Assembly (NCBI GenBank): GCA_902497035.1
Contig: CABVDL010000124.1
Span: 1-6,262, forward strand
Source of the DNA: an uncultured Prevotella sp.
GTDB taxonomy: Bacteria > Bacteroidota > Bacteroidia > Bacteroidales > Bacteroidaceae
DNA length: 6,262 nucleotides
Reading direction: 5' to 3'
Positions 6,008 to 6,262 of the stretch are shown here, in pieces. Both the position numbers and the translations under genes were made by a program. Every line of letters starts with the position of its first letter. Within the stretch, counting starts at the first letter, position 1. Below the pieces are notes generated by a model. It had not been told where the DNA came from. It worked only from the letters and a program-made list of their open reading frames with translations, and did not search any database.

Positions 6008-6180
6008 GTTGCGTGCCGCGCCGTTCCGGAGCGGCCCTCCCCGTTTAGTGCGTTGTGTGCCGCGTCCTTCGTTGCGTACCGCGCCCTTCCGGGGCGGTCT
6101 TCCGTTGGGTGCCGCGGTCTTCCGTTGCGTGCCGCGGTCTTCCGTTGTGTGCCGCGGTCTTCCGTTGTGTGCCGCGCCTT
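6008..6180. repeat. GC-rich degenerate 20-bp tandem repeat
   Basis: Four head-to-tail 20-bp units (6101-6120, 6121-6140, 6141-6160, 6161-6180) share TCCGTTGnGTGCCGCG, varying at one base in the GnG position; the last unit also differs in its final bases. Three further copies of the core GTTGnGTRCCGCG lie at 6008, 6052 and 6071, spaced 44, 19 and 33 bp apart. The block is far richer in G+C than the AT-rich promoter beside it. A 20-bp period cannot preserve a reading frame, so this is not a protein repeat. No function is evident. Confidence 0.85.
6082..6096. repeat. GC-rich hairpin inside the repeat block
   Basis: CGCCC and GGGCG form a five-pair stem with a five-base loop TTCCG, between the third degenerate core copy and the first regular 20-bp unit. 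No T run follows on either strand, so it does not look like an intrinsic terminator. Confidence 0.5.
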
Positions 6181-6192
6181 TCCAAGGCGCGG
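6172..6192. repeat. Perfect 9-bp GC-rich hairpin at the end of the tandem repeat
   Basis: CCGCGCCTT (6172-6180) pairs fully with AAGGCGCGG (6184-6192) around a three-base loop. The left arm is the end of the last 20-bp unit, so that unit seems to have been turned into a palindrome. There is no T tract after it on either strand. Confidence 0.7.
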
Positions 6193-6213
6193 AAAGCCCG
6201 CCCCCCTAAACGG

Positions 6214-6232
6214 AAAAGCCCCGGGGCAGGCT
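6214..6232 (-). terminator. Possible terminator of a gene beyond the right edge
   Basis: On the minus strand AGCCT/GGGCT (five pairs with one T-G, six-base loop) is followed by four T. It contains the palindrome GCCCCGGGGC (6218-6227). It could end a minus-strand transcript entering from outside the window. The T run is short, so this is tentative. Confidence 0.22.
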
Positions 6233-6262
6233 ACTCGCTCGCTCCGGGACTCTCTCTTGAAA

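Larger units (their letters stand above)
6041..6213. repeat. 8-bp inverted repeat flanking the tandem block
   Basis: CCGTTTAG at 6041-6048 is the reverse complement of CTAAACGG at 6206-6213. The two arms enclose most of the 20-bp repeat block. They could be ends of a small element or chance; eight bases is short, and I see no target-site duplication. Confidence 0.35.

Noticed and set aside
6101..6180. The 20-bp tandem units as a short CRISPR-like array
   Set aside because: The units are head-to-tail with no unique spacers between them, and no cas genes are in the window.
6009..6209. 66-codon plus-strand open frame in the GC-rich repeat block
   Set aside because: The 20-bp period shifts frame at every unit, and the Arg/Pro/Ala-rich product is what random GC-rich sequence gives. 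Treated as non-coding.

Overview
The window looks like the chromosome of a member of the Bacteroidales, most likely a Prevotella-type organism with near-balanced GC. Three things point there. Start sites lack clear Shine-Dalgarno sequences. Three sites match the Bacteroidetes promoter form TAnnTTTG, two of them with an upstream TTG at or near the expected distance. The RecR, glycosyltransferase and CstA-like proteins also have a Bacteroidetes flavour. The genus is an inference. Every gene I can support lies on the minus strand, so transcription runs from right to left.

Right edge (about 5797-6262): a gene-free stretch. It holds a GC-rich degenerate 20-bp tandem repeat with hairpins, then an AT-rich promoter and a roughly 120-nt leader. 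That leader precedes a small secreted lysozyme-like (SLT) protein at 5353-5796.

Middle (299-5248): six genes, closely packed or overlapping, probably one operon. In transcription order they are a short CstA-family transporter, a small outer-membrane beta-barrel protein, recR, a four-helix membrane protein, a family 2 glycosyltransferase and a GNAT acetyltransferase. The barrel gene and recR share one base (TGATG). The membrane protein and the glycosyltransferase overlap by four bases (TTGA), with a TTG start. A TAAGTTTG promoter element sits just before the transporter and decides its start codon: ATG at 5248, not the in-frame TTG at 5278. Apart from RecR (recombinational repair), the operon has an envelope character: uptake, outer membrane and glycan assembly. 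I see no single pathway linking all six.

Left edge (1-259): a tandem array of tRNA-Asp(GTC) genes, two complete and one cut by the window edge, with an exact 102-bp period. A near-consensus promoter overlaps the 3' end of the acetyltransferase gene. Both complete tRNAs appear to carry C instead of the near-universal U at T-loop position 55.

I found no CRISPR array, phage, transposon or defence system, and nothing that amounts to a new multi-gene system. The points most worth a second look are the C55 tRNA-Asp array and the GC-rich repeat block at the right edge.
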